6,636 nt of DNA from positions 1-6,636 of the forward strand of contig JAQUCQ010000189.1 of NCBI GenBank assembly GCA_028686145.1. Direction: 5' to 3'. Positions 1-5,078 of the stretch are shown piece by piece (the first letter of the stretch is position 1; every line of letters begins with the position of its first letter). Origin of the DNA: Desulfuromonadaceae bacterium. GTDB lineage: Bacteria; Desulfobacterota; Desulfuromonadia; Geobacterales; Pseudopelobacteraceae. The position numbers and the translations under genes were made by a program. The notes under the pieces are model-generated. The model did no database searches. It saw only the letters and a program-made list of their open reading frames with translations, and had not been told where the DNA came from.

Positions 1-62
1 CCCATGACCGCCAAGGCCATAACACCGGCAAACGCTACACAGGGAACGATCTTGAGATTCAT
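1..62 (-). CDS. Start of an unidentified exported or membrane protein (partial)
   Basis: Only the first 20 codons are in the window; the gene continues beyond position 1. On the minus strand an ATG at 62 follows a GGAGGT ribosome site with a 5-base gap. The peptide starts M-N-L-K and continues with a hydrophobic run (IVPCVAFAGVMALAVMG), which looks like a signal peptide or a first membrane helix. A Cys at residue 8 lies inside the hydrophobic run and is not in a convincing lipobox. The start is 28 bp after the htpX stop on the same strand with no terminator between, so co-transcription with htpX under the upstream manganese riboswitch is likely. The function cannot be told from this fragment. 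Confidence 0.6.
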   Translation of the reverse strand, partial: MNLKIVPCVAFAGVMALAVM

Positions 63-90
63 TCAATACCTCCATGTTAGATAATGGCAA

Positions 91-948
91 TTACCGCAAA
101 CCGGTCGCCATGGTTTCCAGTCTGGTGATCCGCTCTTCCATCGGCTGATGAGTGGAGAAGAGCGACATCAGTGATCCACCGGTGAGCGGGTTGACGATGA
201 ACATGTGGGCCGTGGCCGGCTGTGCGGCCTGCATCGGGATCATCTGCGACGCGTTGTGCAGCTTGCGCAGGGCATTGGCAAGGGCCAGCGGTCTGCCACA
301 GATTCTGGCCCCGGTCTCGTCAGCCAGGTATTCCCGGGATCGCGAGACCGCCATCTGAATCAGCATGGCGGCAATGGGGGCGACAATAGCCATCACAAGG
401 GAACCGATCAACCCGCCGCCCCCTTCCTCGTCATCACTTCGCCCAGCGCCAAGCATGGCTCCCCACTGGTGCATATTGCCGATCATGGAGATGGCGCCGG
501 CAAAGGTGGCGGCAATGGTACCAACCAGGATGTCCCGGTTTTGCACATGGGCCAGTTCGTGGGCCATAACACCTTCCAGTTCCTCCGGCGAGAGAATGCG
601 TAGTATCCCCTCCGTGGCAGCGACTGCCGCATGCTGCGGGTTGCGGCCGGTTGCGAAGGCGTTGGGGCTCTGGTCGGGGATGATATAGACCTTGGGCATC
701 GGCAGGCCGGCACGTTGCGCCAACCGTCGGACCATTCCGTAAAAGGCGGGATGGTCGTGCTCGCCGATTTCCTGCGCCCCGTACATCCTGAGGACGATCT
801 TGTCGGAAAACCAGTAGGAGAAGAAGTTCATGGCGGCTGCCATGAAGAAGGCGAAGACCATGCCGGTCTTGCCGCCGATGGCGCTGCCCATCATCACCAT
901 CATGACAGTCAGCAGGGAGAGAAGAAGGGTTGTCTTGAGTCTGTTCAT
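91..948 (-). CDS. htpX: HtpX family membrane zinc metalloprotease
   Basis: A 285-residue M48-family protease of the inner membrane with its active site on the cytoplasmic side. In known bacteria HtpX degrades misfolded membrane proteins alongside FtsH. Two hydrophobic segments (about residues 6-26 and 28-46) form the N-terminal membrane hairpin. The zinc site is HELAH at 130-134 (His130, Glu131, His134), with the third ligand Glu206 in the SREYLAD motif at 204-210. Further hydrophobic segments lie at about 140-158 and 180-200. The length matches the family (about 280-295). The start is fixed by GGAGGT at 957-962 with an 8-base gap; an ATG at 955 is out of frame. It lies behind a yybP-ykoY riboswitch, so expression probably responds to manganese, which is unusual for this gene. 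The next gene follows 28 bp downstream. Confidence 0.97.
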   Translation of the reverse strand: MNRLKTTLLLSLLTVMMVMMGSAIGGKTGMVFAFFMAAAMNFFSYWFSDKIVLRMYGAQEIGEHDHPAFYGMVRRLAQRAGLPMPKVYIIPDQSPNAFATGRNPQHAAVAATEGILRILSPEELEGVMAHELAHVQNRDILVGTIAATFAGAISMIGNMHQWGAMLGAGRSDDEEGGGGLIGSLVMAIVAPIAAMLIQMAVSRSREYLADETGARICGRPLALANALRKLHNASQMIPMQAAQPATAHMFIVNPLTGGSLMSLFSTHQPMEERITRLETMATGLR

Positions 949-997
949 TGTTCATTACCTCCGACGATGCTGCCAATAAAATCTTGGCTTTTTTATC

Positions 998-1054
998 GCC
1001 GGGGGTAATAAAAAAGACCTTTACCCCCGGCATGGATGCCTGGATAAAGGTCTT
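998..1054 (-). terminator. Riboswitch expression platform: terminator competing with an alternative hairpin
   Basis: Read on the minus strand, AAGACCTTTA (1045-1054) pairs perfectly with TAAAGGTCTT (1014-1023). It is followed by a run of six T and TATTA, giving a textbook intrinsic terminator ahead of htpX. A second perfect 11-bp stem, GCCGGGGGTAA (1021-1031) with TTACCCCCGGC (998-1008), shares bases 1021-1023 and encloses the rest of the terminator 3' arm in its loop, so the two cannot coexist. The terminator 5' arm contains the CCTTT that closes the aptamer P1 stem. Ligand-stabilised P1 should therefore block the terminator and allow the second stem and read-through. This predicts an ON switch. 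Confidence 0.87.
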
Positions 1055-1146
1055 GTTGGCAGGTGTCTGCCCCGGTTCCGGGTCTTTCGACCGTATTGAC
1101 GGAATCCGGGTCGGCCTTTTCGGGTGGCCGATAACTACTCCCCTTT
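1046..1146 (-). ncRNA. yybP-ykoY manganese riboswitch aptamer
   Basis: The minus-strand RNA has all parts of the yybP-ykoY (Mn2+) class in order. P1 is AAAGG (1142-1146) with CCUUU (1046-1050). The conserved L1 GGGGAGUAG lies at 1135-1143. P2 is UCGGCC/GGCCGA (1126-1131 with 1111-1116). P3a is CCGG-A-UUC with GAACCGG (1102-1109 with 1072-1078, one bulged A). The conserved L3 CGUCAAUACG is at 1092-1101, and P3b is GUC-GAAA-GAC (1082-1091). P4 is GGCAG-ACAC-CUGCC (1058-1071). The 3' end AACAAGACCUUU matches the usual AGCAAGACCUUU end. L1 and L3 form the Mn2+ site in known structures. The 101-base length is typical. It precedes htpX rather than a manganese exporter or TerC-type gene. Confidence 0.93.
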
Positions 1147-1164
1147 ACGTTGATAATAACGTAA
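1145..1164. promoter_or_regulatory. Perfect inverted repeat over the htpX promoter (possible operator)
   Basis: TTACGTT (1145-1151), a 6-base spacer, then AACGTAA (1158-1164) form a perfect 7-bp palindrome. It covers the -10 hexamer and the expected transcription start of the htpX unit, a position typical for a repressor site. No regulator is identified. The right-hand part also feeds into the first bases of the riboswitch P1 stem, so part of the symmetry could be coincidental. Confidence 0.4.
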
Positions 1165-1186
1165 TGATTGGTGACTAAAATGTCAA
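1158..1186 (-). promoter_or_regulatory. Sigma70-type promoter of the htpX unit
   Basis: On the minus strand a perfect -35 box TTGACA (1181-1186) is followed by a 17-bp spacer and the -10 box TACGTT (1158-1163). Transcription would start near 1151, a few bases before the riboswitch P1 stem (1146), as expected for a riboswitch leader. No sigma32-like -10 box (CCCCATNT) is present. Confidence 0.75.
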
Positions 1187-1283
1187 GTGCTTTGATAAAG
1201 AAGGAGATGTGCCACTTGGATATGAAGAATTTATCTTGATGCAGGTCAAAGTATTACGACGAAATGCATGATATTCAGTAATC

Positions 1284-1622
1284 ATGAGAATACTTCGTAA
1301 GGCCATAAAGAATGTCGCCATCATGATGCTGATGGTAATTCTGATTACGCCTGCCGCTGTTCATGCCCACACTCTTGAATTGCTGGGGGCTGAAACAACC
1401 CATACGGTTGGTGGCGGTTGTCATGATGCAGACCACGACGCTGACCAAGACTCGACTGGCAATCACCAGTCCGATGTCCGCTGCTGCGAACTTGATACTC
1501 CTTACGTCCTGCCGTGCTTCCAGTCCCTTGCGACTCCTGCCGTGACCGGCAGACTTACCTTATCTTTCAGCAGCAGGCAACTTGACGGTTATTTCAGAAG
1601 GATCTATAGACCTCCTCGATAA
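1284..1622 (+). CDS. Small exported Cys/His-rich protein, unknown function
   Basis: A 112-residue protein not recognised as a named family. Residues 1-28 look like a Sec signal peptide: basic start (R2, R5, K6, K9), hydrophobic core at about 11-22, and a VHA cleavage site, leaving His29 as the mature N-terminus. The mature part has four Cys (46, 67, 68, 78) and a GGGCHDADHDAD stretch at 43-54, consistent with metal binding or disulfides. The C-terminus (RRIYRPPR) resembles, in my recollection, small exported proteins found near metal-efflux genes; this is weak. No clear ribosome site precedes the ATG; a later ATG at 1323 would damage the signal peptide. It is 76 bp ahead of the next exported protein on the same strand and probably shares its transcript. 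It is divergent from the manganese-riboswitch htpX unit. Confidence 0.7.
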   Translation: MRILRKAIKNVAIMMLMVILITPAAVHAHTLELLGAETTHTVGGGCHDADHDADQDSTGNHQSDVRCCELDTPYVLPCFQSLATPAVTGRLTLSFSSRQLDGYFRRIYRPPR

Positions 1623-1698
1623 CCATATTCGGTTTCACAAGGAGAAATCTGAACTGTATTGGCTTATCAATAACCAGAATCCACAGGAGATATTACAT

Positions 1699-2343
1699 AT
1701 GAAAACGATACAGATACTGAAGATAACATTGACAGGAATCGCTGCCGTCGTGGCGCTTACTTTCGCAATCCCCCAAAAGGCTGCAGCCCATTGCGACACT
1801 CTCGATGGGCCCGTTATCCAGGATGCTCATAAGGCGTTGGAGGCGAAGGACATCACCCCAGTTCTCAAATGGGTGAAAGTGAAAGATGAAAAAGCGGTCA
1901 AAGCTGCGTTTCAGAAGGCACTGTCAGCAAAAGGGGCGAACGCAGAAGCTGCCCACAACAAGTTCTTCGCTACTCTGGTGAAGATCCATCGGGCCGGTGA
2001 AGGCGCTCCCTACACGGGATTAAAGCCGGCCGGTACCGTGGAACCTGCGGTGGCCGAAGCAGACAATGCACTGGCAAGCGGCTCAGCTGATGCACTGGTA
2101 AAGCTGGTAACAGATGATATTACAGCGGGCATAAAGAAACGCTACGAGAGAACCGCTGCCACCTACAAGCACAAGGATGAAAGCGTTGCTCAGGGGCGAG
2201 AGTTCGTTGAGGCGTATGTGGAGTTCACGCATTACGTGGAAAAACTTCACATGGATGCCATCGGAAAAGGCGCTCATGGTGAGCATAAGGAACATACCAA
2301 GCAGCATGGTGACCATGCCGGGCATGGCGCAGACAAACACTGA
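1699..2343 (+). CDS. Exported DUF6448-like protein with His-rich tail
   Basis: A 214-residue exported protein. The start at 1699 is chosen because AGGAG (1685-1689) lies 9 bases upstream and the N-terminus is then a clean signal peptide (K2, K8, hydrophobic 9-24, cleavage after AAA at 28-30). A longer reading from 1582 would bury that signal. The mature chain opens with His-Cys-Asp (HCDTLDGPV, 31-39). It contains KIHRAGEGAPYTGLKPAG at 95-112, which I recall from the uncharacterised DUF6448 family; the function is unknown. The middle is largely helical and Ala/Lys rich. The last 22 residues hold seven His (193, 196, 199, 203, 206, 209, 214) in a GEHKEH...HGDHAGHG pattern, suggesting metal binding. 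It follows the small Cys/His protein and is closed by a terminator at 2353-2380. Confidence 0.83.
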   Translation: MKTIQILKITLTGIAAVVALTFAIPQKAAAHCDTLDGPVIQDAHKALEAKDITPVLKWVKVKDEKAVKAAFQKALSAKGANAEAAHNKFFATLVKIHRAGEGAPYTGLKPAGTVEPAVAEADNALASGSADALVKLVTDDITAGIKKRYERTAATYKHKDESVAQGREFVEAYVEFTHYVEKLHMDAIGKGAHGEHKEHTKQHGDHAGHGADKH

Positions 2344-2352
2344 CAGGTAGAC

Positions 2353-2380
2353 GAAAGGGGCTCATCACTGAGCCCCTTTC
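2353..2380 (+). terminator. Intrinsic terminator after the exported-protein pair
   Basis: GAAAGGGGCTCA (2353-2364) and TGAGCCCCTTTC (2369-2380) form a perfect 12-bp stem with a TCAC loop, starting 9 bp after the stop codon at 2343. A T-rich stretch (tgtcttgtgt) follows. The stem is symmetric enough to act in both directions, but only the plus-strand genes end here. Confidence 0.85.
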
Positions 2381-2512
2381 TGTCTTGTGTATAGGCCAGA
2401 TTAAGGTACTAGGAGATCGGGACTTCGATATAAATATAGATATGGTCCGGAGAGGTGCGTCCGATATTGGAAAGCTTAACACTCCGTCGAAGTGTAACAG
2501 CCTGTTATTTCG

Positions 2513-3019
2513 GTGTTTACGTGCAAATCCAGGGGTGTGTTAACCTTTCTCTACTATACTCACTTGAAACGGCACTCGTTCTCAATTCAAATTCCCCTCG
2601 AAAAACAGCAGCTTCCCGGTTATCCAGAATTTCCCATCACAGTCGGTGAACATATCCGCAAGAAACGAATGGACCTTGGTCTCCTCCAGAGAGAAGTAGC
2701 AGAGATCATCGGCGTCACCGAATCATCAATCTGGAACTGGGAACACGGCACCGAACCAGAACTGCAATATAATCCAAAGATTATCAAATTTCTAGGTTAT
2801 ATTCCCTTCGACTGCCCGGATGACACAGTTGGGCGGCTTGGTTGGTACAAGAGAGCGATGGGGATGAATCTGGATCAACTGGGAGAAATTATGGGCCGCG
2901 ACCCCGAACAGCTATCTGATTGGTTGAGTGGCCGGCATAATCCGCTCAGGAACAACCGGGAGAAGATCGAGCAGTATCTGAAAAATCAAGAAACCTTCCT
3001 TCTGCCAGAGAAGAAATAG
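2513..3019 (+). CDS. Tandem helix-turn-helix (Xre-like) DNA-binding protein
   Basis: A 168-residue protein if read from the GTG at 2513. The first HTH is clear at residues 44-96 (TVGEHIRKKRMDLGLLQREV, then AEIIGVTESSIWNWEHG): a Cro/C1-type domain. FLGYIPFDCPDDTVGRL links to a second, weaker HTH-like repeat at about 105-145 (MNLDQLGEIMGRDPEQLSDW). This double-HTH layout is a common stand-alone family of uncharacterised regulators. The start is uncertain: candidates are GTG 2513, GTG 2537 and TTG 2564, none with a convincing ribosome site. Family members usually carry a short stretch like IPLEKQQLPGYPEFP just before the first HTH, so the real protein may begin near 2564. A TATACT at 2555-2560 could be a -10 box. 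It faces the HipB-like gene convergently. Its targets are unknown. Confidence 0.8.
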   Translation: MFTCKSRGVLTFLYYTHLKRHSFSIQIPLEKQQLPGYPEFPITVGEHIRKKRMDLGLLQREVAEIIGVTESSIWNWEHGTEPELQYNPKIIKFLGYIPFDCPDDTVGRLGWYKRAMGMNLDQLGEIMGRDPEQLSDWLSGRHNPLRNNREKIEQYLKNQETFLLPEKK

Positions 3020-3029
3020 TTGATTGTTT

Positions 3030-3050
3030 CTTCCGCAAAGGGAAGCTTTT
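3030..3050 (+). terminator. Weak hairpin after the tandem-HTH gene
   Basis: CTTCC (3030-3034) and GGAAG (3041-3045) make a 5-bp stem followed by CTTTT. GGAAG could instead pair with CTTCC at 3062-3066. It sits between two convergent genes, where a terminator is expected, but the stem is short. Confidence 0.3.
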
Positions 3051-3080
3051 CATAATTGGAACTTCCGGCACAACCCTTCA

Positions 3081-3419
3081 TCAAAAATCATCATTGACCT
3101 TTACCAGTCCACGAATCCGTTTGGGTAGCAGGGCCAGCTTATCATCGATGTGCCTGCCGAAGGTGTAACGAACTGAATTCTCCTCGTCGTTGAAAAGTTT
3201 CACTCCGACTATGTTGGCAACCTCAAACACCAGGCCGATTTCACATTTCGGATCGCCGCGCTCGATCTTCTGCAAGGTTCTTCTGGAAATCCCCGCCCGT
3301 CCGGACAGCTCTTCCTCGGTCATCTTGCGCTCTTTCCTTCCAAGCCGGATGAGCTTGCCCAGCAGTTCTGCTGCATCTCGGGTCTGACGGAGATATGTAC
3401 GGTTCACAGGAGAGGCCAT
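3081..3419 (-). CDS. HipB-like Xre-family antitoxin/repressor without a hipA partner
   Basis: A 112-residue protein with one Cro/C1-type HTH at about 20-75 (LLGKLIRLGRKERKMTEEEL, then SGRAGISRRTLQKIERG). The C-terminal pattern LALLPKRIRGLVKVNDDF (95-112) is like that of HipB-type regulators normally encoded just before, and often overlapping, the HipA kinase toxin gene. In that family HipB binds its own promoter and neutralises HipA. Here the stop at 3081 is followed by only about 60 bp before the convergent gene ending at 3019, with no hipA-like coding, so it is an orphan. The start has a weak GGTGG ribosome site three bases upstream. An inverted repeat over its likely promoter (3443-3467) fits autoregulation. 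It lies 113 bp downstream of rpoH on the same strand and could receive read-through from it. Confidence 0.83.
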   Translation of the reverse strand: MASPVNRTYLRQTRDAAELLGKLIRLGRKERKMTEEELSGRAGISRRTLQKIERGDPKCEIGLVFEVANIVGVKLFNDEENSVRYTFGRHIDDKLALLPKRIRGLVKVNDDF

Positions 3420-3442
3420 AAACCACCGTTAGGCTATTATCT

Positions 3443-3467
3443 TACTCATAATAATACTTATTGAGTA
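3443..3467. promoter_or_regulatory. Inverted repeat over the putative hipB-like promoter
   Basis: TACTCA (3443-3448), 13 bases, then TGAGTA (3462-3467) form a 6-bp inverted repeat. Two overlapping TATTAT hexamers (minus strand, 3448-3456) between the arms could be the -10 box. The best -35 candidate is a weak TTGGTT at 3475-3480. Placing an operator over the promoter is typical of antitoxin autorepression. This is inference from symmetry and position only. Confidence 0.4.
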
Positions 3468-3532
3468 CGATAGTAACCAAATGGTGGTAATTAAGTCAAA
3501 TGCTATACATTCCACAGTTCGCTTTCGCTCTA

Positions 3533-4375
3533 TCAACACAATTGAGGTTGCAGGACATTTTTCAGTTTTACTAACGCTCGCTCTTCAATCTGACGTACCC
3601 GCTCACGTGAAATGGAAAAGTGGTCCGCAATATCTTGAAGTGTTAGAGGATCATCATTGGTGATCCTGTGTTCAACAATATATTTCTCTTTTTCGTTCAA
3701 CCCCTGCAGGGCATGGGCAATTGCTTTCTTCAGTGAATGCTCCTGCTGATACTCACCGAGCATTTCTTCCTGATTCATCCGGTCGTCAGCAATAGTCTCA
3801 AGTATCGTCAGGCCATCGCCCTCAATGATTTCCTCATTGAGAGAAACTTCTCCTTTAAGCCGCTGCTCCATTTCTACGACTTCATGATCTGGTACGTGGA
3901 GCATACTGGAAACTTCAAATGCGTCGCTATCCCTGCCGGTTAACTTAAGTAGTGCTTCCTTGGTTTTGCGCAACCCATAAAACAATTTTCTTTGTGCTTG
4001 CGTAGTACCAATTTTTACCAGGCTCCAAGCGGAAACAATGTAGTTTTGAATGTAAGCACGAATCCACCATACGGCATAAGAAATCAATCGAACCCCTCTA
4101 TATGGATTGAATTTACGAACCGCCATCATGAGCCCAATATTGCCCTCCTGAATCAGATCGAGCATTTTCAGGCCGTAATGACGGTATTCGGAAGCGACTT
4201 TAACCACATAGCGAAGATTGGAAGTAATGAGGGTATGAGCAGCCTCCAGATCCTTTTCCTCAAAGAACTTGACGGCGTAGTCCCTCTCTTCATCTTCTGT
4301 AAGTAAATTGAATTTGCGGATTTCGGAAAGATAGAGGGTAAGACTGTCGGAAATGATTGGCAGATTGGTAACCAT
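3533..4375 (-). CDS. rpoH: Heat-shock sigma factor RpoH (sigma32)
   Basis: A 280-residue alternative sigma factor that directs RNA polymerase to heat-shock promoters; E. coli RpoH has 284. Region 2 spans about 45-115 (NLRYVVKVA at 53-61, DLIQEGNIGLMMAVRKFN at 73-90, YAVWWIRAYIQ at 100-110). The RpoH-specific segment WSLVKIGTTQAQRKLFYGLR at 117-136 contains the RpoH box (QRKLFYGLR), separating it from RpoD and RpoS. The region 4.2 HTH is at about 245-271 (LTLQDIADHFSISRERVRQI). The start at 4375 is chosen for AGGAGGT (4381-4387) five bases upstream. A longer reading from 4411 would overlap the operator and lacks a ribosome site. Its promoter carries a CIRCE element, so HrcA repression is likely. 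It is divergent from the three hsp20 genes, its plausible targets. Confidence 0.96.
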   Translation of the reverse strand: MVTNLPIISDSLTLYLSEIRKFNLLTEDEERDYAVKFFEEKDLEAAHTLITSNLRYVVKVASEYRHYGLKMLDLIQEGNIGLMMAVRKFNPYRGVRLISYAVWWIRAYIQNYIVSAWSLVKIGTTQAQRKLFYGLRKTKEALLKLTGRDSDAFEVSSMLHVPDHEVVEMEQRLKGEVSLNEEIIEGDGLTILETIADDRMNQEEMLGEYQQEHSLKKAIAHALQGLNEKEKYIVEHRITNDDPLTLQDIADHFSISRERVRQIEERALVKLKNVLQPQLC

Positions 4376-4404
4376 GACGCACCTCCTGAAAACTTGTATC
4401 ATGA

Positions 4405-4431
4405 TTAGCACTCTATGGTGCTGACTGCTAA
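4405..4431. promoter_or_regulatory. CIRCE operator (HrcA-binding site) of rpoH
   Basis: TTAGCACTC (4405-4413), exactly 9 bases, then GACTGCTAA (4423-4431). The CIRCE consensus is TTAGCACTC-N9-GAGTGCTAA, so only one base of 18 differs. It lies just downstream of the rpoH -10 box, at the expected transcription start, the usual place for HrcA repression. hrcA is not in the window. The hsp20 start codon is 165 bp away, so rpoH is the more likely target. Confidence 0.88.
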
Positions 4432-4456
4432 AAATGTAGCAAATATTTTTAGCAGT
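4424..4456. repeat. Perfect 12-bp inverted repeat across the rpoH promoter
   Basis: ACTGCTAAAAAT (4424-4435), 9 bases, then ATTTTTAGCAGT (4445-4456). It fills the space between the -35 and -10 boxes and shares its left arm with the CIRCE right half. The right arm contains TTAGCAGTT (4449-4457), 7 of 9 identical to a CIRCE half-site, so this may be a second HrcA contact or a site for another regulator. Confidence 0.6.
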
Positions 4457-4462
4457 TTCAAG
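4433..4462 (-). promoter_or_regulatory. rpoH promoter
   Basis: On the minus strand -35 TTGAAA (4456-4461), a 17-bp spacer, and -10 TACATT (4433-4438) make a good sigma70-type promoter. The same bases also read CTTGAAA, 16 bases, CTACATTT, which resembles the sigma32 consensus (CTTGAAA, then CCCCATNT), so autoregulation by RpoH is conceivable. Start of transcription would be near 4426, inside the CIRCE element. Confidence 0.7.
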
Positions 4463-4529
4463 TAGAAAATCAATATAAGCTACATAATATCAGCGTGTTA
4501 ACCTTACTAAAAAAACATCTCTTCCCCCC

Positions 4530-4558
4530 TTGATTTTTTGAAAACAGGAATTATTTAT
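4530..4558 (+). promoter_or_regulatory. Weak candidate promoter of the hsp20 cluster
   Basis: TTGATT (4530-4535), then TATTTA (4552-4557) after 16 bases, would give a roughly 30-base leader before the first hsp20. Another reading, CTTACTA (4503-4509) with the C-run at 4524-4529, is a loose sigma32-like match. Neither is strong; a promoter must lie in 4432-4580, but its exact place is unclear. Confidence 0.3.
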
Positions 4559-4595
4559 TGATCAGAAAGTCACACATCGAAAGGAGGTAATCCAC

Positions 4596-5045
4596 ATGGC
4601 AACCTGGGATGTATTCAAAGAACTGGACACACTGAGAAGGGAGATCGATGAAGCTTTTCGTGGCGCTGGTTACAGCCGTCCATTTGGCCCGACATTCCTT
4701 TCGCCGGTAACAACCCGCCGCTTCCCGCTGGTTAACTTCAGCGAGGACGAAGGGCATGTCTATATTGAGGCACTGGTTCCCGGCGTAGATCCAAAGGATG
4801 TCGATCTGTCCGTACTACGGAACACTGTCACCATTAGTGGCGAGCGCAAACCGTTTGTCGAAACGGAAGGCCAGATCGTGCATCGCTCGGAACTCGGCTC
4901 CGGCAAGTTCTCCCGCACGTTGGAACTGCCGGTCGACATCGACCCTGAGAAGATTTCGGCCCAGTGCAAAGACGGTATCATGCAGATAACACTGGCCAAG
5001 GCAGAACATGCCAAGCCGAAAAAAATCGAAATCAGACTTTCGTAA
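4596..5045 (+). CDS. Small heat-shock protein, Hsp20/alpha-crystallin family (first of three)
   Basis: A 149-residue ATP-independent holdase that binds unfolding proteins in the cytoplasm and passes them to DnaK/DnaJ. The N-terminal arm is at 1-42 (WDVFKELDTLRREIDEAFRG). The alpha-crystallin domain is about 43-135, with the typical EALVPGVDPKDVDLSV at 58-73, the ERKP loop at 83-86 and SGKFSRTLELP at 102-112. The usual G-V-L signature near the domain end is G-I-M here (127-129), a mild departure. The C-terminal IxI-type anchor is IEI at 144-146. The start follows AAAGGAGGT (4580-4588) with a 7-base gap. It leads a three-gene run and is divergent from rpoH, so sigma32 control is plausible though no good sigma32 promoter is visible. 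Confidence 0.95.
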   Translation: MATWDVFKELDTLRREIDEAFRGAGYSRPFGPTFLSPVTTRRFPLVNFSEDEGHVYIEALVPGVDPKDVDLSVLRNTVTISGERKPFVETEGQIVHRSELGSGKFSRTLELPVDIDPEKISAQCKDGIMQITLAKAEHAKPKKIEIRLS

Positions 5046-5078
5046 TCACACAGACCACTTGGAAAGGAGGTAATTATC

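Noticed and set aside
972..994. GCCAA-N7-TTGGC followed by six T on the plus strand, resembling a terminator
   Set aside because: No plus-strand gene ends here; it lies in the htpX leader, which is transcribed the other way. At most it is a minor hairpin just before the htpX ribosome site.
434..1033. Long minus-strand frame overlapping htpX, and plus-strand frames inside htpX and rpoH
   Set aside because: They are shadows in other frames: low-complexity composition, no family resemblance, and they overlap well-supported genes.
1207..1239. Ten-codon reading frame right after AAGGAG on the plus strand
   Set aside because: The ribosome site abuts the ATG with no spacing and the peptide is only 10 residues, with no recognisable feature.
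1582..1698. N-terminal extension of the DUF6448-like protein
   Set aside because: It overlaps the preceding gene, has no ribosome site, and would place the signal peptide 39 residues inside the protein.
2479..2495. ACACT-N7-AGTGT inverted repeat upstream of the tandem-HTH gene
   Set aside because: Only five base pairs and not positioned on a recognisable promoter.
2563..2600. CTTGAAA with a later CCCCTCG, resembling a sigma32 promoter before the tandem-HTH gene
   Set aside because: The spacing is 24 bases, well beyond the usual 11-17, and the -10 match is poor.
4495..4505. GTGTTAACCTT shared with 2537-2547
   Set aside because: An 11-base match containing a GTTAAC palindrome with no common context; it could easily be chance.
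4524..4588. Possible RNA thermometer: CCCCCTT at 4525-4531 could pair with AAGGAGG at the first hsp20 ribosome site
   Set aside because: Pairing is six of seven over a long loop and requires transcription to start upstream of 4524, which is not supported; no ROSE or fourU pattern is seen.
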